This document shows, one piece after another, positions 4,693 through 5,745 of a DNA stretch of 5,745 bases (positions are counted from its first letter, which is position 1; every line of letters begins with the position of its first letter). Both the position numbers and the translations under genes were made by a program. The DNA is from JAQGHB01 sp036384495 (GTDB lineage Bacteria; Patescibacteriota; Saccharimonadia; Saccharimonadales; UBA4665). Under the pieces are notes generated by a model. It ran no database searches, was not told the origin of the DNA, and saw nothing but the letters and a program-made list of their open reading frames with translations. Location of the stretch: contig DASVMD010000074.1 of assembly GCA_036384495.1 (NCBI GenBank), forward strand, positions 1 through 5,745, given 5' to 3'.

Positions 4693-5315
4693 GCAAACAG
4701 CCGGAGCACTCCAGCCACAAATAGCGGCACTAATAGGTTATCAACTCCGCGTACGCCAAGATTTTCTAGTGCTGTTGCGCCAAGGGCGATACAAGGGACA
4801 AGCGCCGTCGGCAAAAGCCCAGGTTCAAGCATTTGGTACACCACCAGCAGGGCGCACGACACTACAAAAAACGTCACCGAGCCCACTACGCTCTTAGCCG
4901 AGCCAAACACACTGTAACGACTACCAGCGCCAAAACGCGTGCCCACAACTGCCGCCAGCCCGTCGGCCAGGCTCATTTGCAAAAGTGCAATCGTATATAT
5001 ATGCGGGTGAGCCGCCGAAAAGGCCAAGATGCCGACCACTAGTGCAAACCAAAATTCGCCCAACGTTGGCCGCTGCACGCTATGAATAGCGCTAAAAATA
5101 TGCAATTTTTTGGAAACTGCCACGCCTACCAAAAAAGCAACGGCTAGCAGCCGAATCTCGTTAGCACTCAAAAAATACGGCCAAAACGCCACAAAACTAC
5201 CCACGCTGATATGCACAAACTTGCGACTGAACTCACCGTGCGGACGGCGCTTGCGCCACCAAAGCTCACTGAGCATAAGCACCGCAAAAACTGCGGCAAT
5301 AGCAATAAACATCAT
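4689..5315 (-). CDS. CTP_transf_1-like integral membrane protein (polyprenol/diacylglycerol/phytol kinase family)
   Basis: This 208-aa, multi-helix protein has the conserved blocks of the SEC59/DGK1/VTE5 type of the CTP_transf_1 superfamily. These are SRKFVHISVG (30-39), TLGEFWFAL (84-92), the acidic active-site-like block ADGLAAVVGTRFG (117-129), SAKSVVGS (139-146, a GxKSxxG-like loop) and ENLGVRGVDNLLVPL (184-198). Known relatives use CTP to phosphorylate dolichol, phytol or diacylglycerol in the membrane; the substrate here is unknown. I chose the ATG at 5315 because the first helix then begins at once, as in relatives, and TACAAT (5328-5323) lies 7 bases before it. A GTG at 5381 would add 22 residues (230 aa). 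The TAG stop shares CTAG with the ATPase stop. Phosphatidate cytidylyltransferase is the main alternative label, but the length and the RKxxH block favour the lipid kinase group. Confidence 0.85.
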   Translation of the reverse strand: MMFIAIAAVFAVLMLSELWWRKRRPHGEFSRKFVHISVGSFVAFWPYFLSANEIRLLAVAFLVGVAVSKKLHIFSAIHSVQRPTLGEFWFALVVGILAFSAAHPHIYTIALLQMSLADGLAAVVGTRFGAGSRYSVFGSAKSVVGSVTFFVVSCALLVVYQMLEPGLLPTALVPCIALGATALENLGVRGVDNLLVPLFVAGVLRLFA

Positions 5316-5322
5316 GGGTTGT

Positions 5323-5328
5323 ATTGTA
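5323..5328 (-). promoter_or_regulatory. Putative -10 box giving a leaderless lipid-kinase-like message
   Basis: On the minus strand this reads TACAAT (five of six consensus bases). It stands 7 bases before ATG 5315, exactly where transcription and translation would start together. No Shine-Dalgarno precedes that ATG. No good -35 box was found at 16-19 bp, so confidence is limited. Confidence 0.35.
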
Positions 5329-5393
5329 CGCCACTTGGCTAGCGTTCGCTGAAAGTTTGTAGGGTTTGCGAGCAAGTTCACAAACTCAGACTT

Positions 5394-5745
5394 CTATAGA
5401 TCAGGGGCCTCTATTAGTTTATCTTTATAGGCCATTATTACTGCCTGCCTTCTCGAGTTCGCTTTGGTTGTAACATATATCTCTTTCCAGTTCTCAACAA
5501 TAGTATGGCGACCCATTCCCGTAGCTTCTTCTATTTCTTTGTAGGTACAGCCAAAGTAATCTTGTAAAAACTTACGCTGCTCCGGAGCTAGTAAGAGAGC
5601 ACGGCCTGCCGGCACCTCGGCCATAGGGATAACTCCTTTATCGGCCGCGACTAAAGCAACCTCTTCTACGCTATCAAACCCTGTATTCTTAATAATATTA
5701 CTCACGTGAGTACGCACAGTACTGTTACTCATTCCAAGCTCACTA
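5394..5745 (-). CDS. LuxR/GerE-type regulator with two tandem helix-turn-helix domains (5' end outside the window)
   Basis: The frame is open to the window edge. The residues just before the first ATG (SELG) continue the helix-turn-helix consensus, so that ATG (5732) is internal and the gene is truncated on its N-terminal side. Counting from it, the first unit is the second half of a GerE domain: MSNSTVRTHVSNIIKNTG (1-18), then SVEEVALVAADKGVI (21-35). A linker follows, then a second, full GerE-like unit: LLLAPEQRKFLQDYFGCTYKEIEEATGM (about 46-73), recognition helix GRHTIVENWKEIYV (74-87), and SRRQAVIMAYKDKLI (93-107). Such domains bind DNA, usually as dimers. Whether a receiver or sensor domain lies upstream cannot be seen. 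Base composition looks more A+T-rich than in the ATPase gene. It is in the same direction as the lipid-kinase-like gene, about 78 bases upstream of it. Confidence 0.8.
   Translation of the reverse strand, partial: SELGMSNSTVRTHVSNIIKNTGFDSVEEVALVAADKGVIPMAEVPAGRALLLAPEQRKFLQDYFGCTYKEIEEATGMGRHTIVENWKEIYVTTKANSRRQAVIMAYKDKLIEAPDL

Noticed and set aside
5316..5381. GTG-started 22-residue extension of the lipid-kinase-like protein
   Set aside because: The added residues are hydrophilic and precede a canonical first helix, there is no clear ribosome-binding site, and a -10-like box lies inside the extension. It cannot be fully excluded.
5364..5385. Imperfect hairpin (GTTTG...CAAAC with a C-A mismatch) as a terminator for the LuxR-type gene
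   Set aside because: The stem is short and interrupted, and no U-tract follows in the minus-strand direction, so it does not meet the intrinsic terminator pattern.
5394..5732. ATG at 5732 (minus strand) as the start of the LuxR-type gene
   Set aside because: It would cut a GerE helix-turn-helix in half. The codons upstream to the edge (SELG) continue the domain consensus, so the gene is truncated by the window.

Overview
This window looks like a compact bacterial chromosome segment of about 50% G+C. Genes sit wall to wall, stop codons overlap, several leaders are very short, and the proteins are small. The overall style (a P1B ATPase without an N-terminal metal domain, small membrane proteins, tandem GerE helix-turn-helix domains, standard genetic code) would fit a Patescibacteria/CPR genome such as Candidatus Saccharibacteria. 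That placement is an inference from style; there is no rRNA or marker gene to prove it.

Layout from left to right. (1) 1-357, plus strand: the last 28 codons of an unidentified gene overlap (ATGA) a 90-aa two-segment membrane protein. (2) 363-482: a clean sigma70-type promoter (TTGTAA, 17 bp, TATAAT) drives a tRNA-His(GTG) with encoded CCA and the diagnostic extra G-1:C73 pair. (3) 547-1224: a 225-aa soluble protein with a HExxH zinc-protease motif, of no family I recognise, starting at TTG. (4) 1225-1417: a leader with alternative RNA pairings, then a 25-aa single-helix membrane microprotein with a strong Shine-Dalgarno; its stop codon overlaps that of the next gene on the other strand. (5) 2800-1414, minus strand: a two-gene operon of a DUF4396 four-helix membrane protein and a zeta-crystallin-like MDR oxidoreductase; the stop codon of the first lies in the Shine-Dalgarno of the second. 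(6) 2801-2856: a short divergent control region with a perfect inverted repeat, AGTATA-N6-TATACT, that supplies a -10 box in each direction. (7) 2857-4692, plus strand: a 611-aa P1B heavy-metal ATPase with TPCP in the metal-site helix. (8) 5315-4689, minus strand: a CTP_transf_1/SEC59/VTE5-type polyprenol or diacylglycerol kinase-like membrane protein, tail to tail with the ATPase and sharing CTAG with it. (9) 5745-5394, minus strand: the C-terminal part of a regulator with two GerE/LuxR helix-turn-helix domains; it runs off the right edge.

The most coherent unit is 1414-4692: a transition-metal pump and a Cys/His-bearing DUF4396 membrane protein fired divergently from one symmetric promoter/operator, with a quinone-reductase-like enzyme added to the DUF4396 arm. 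A metal or redox stress module is the natural reading, but the metal and the regulator are not visible here. No CRISPR array, transposon, insertion sequence, rRNA or replication origin was seen. No stretch longer than 300 bases lacks a gene.
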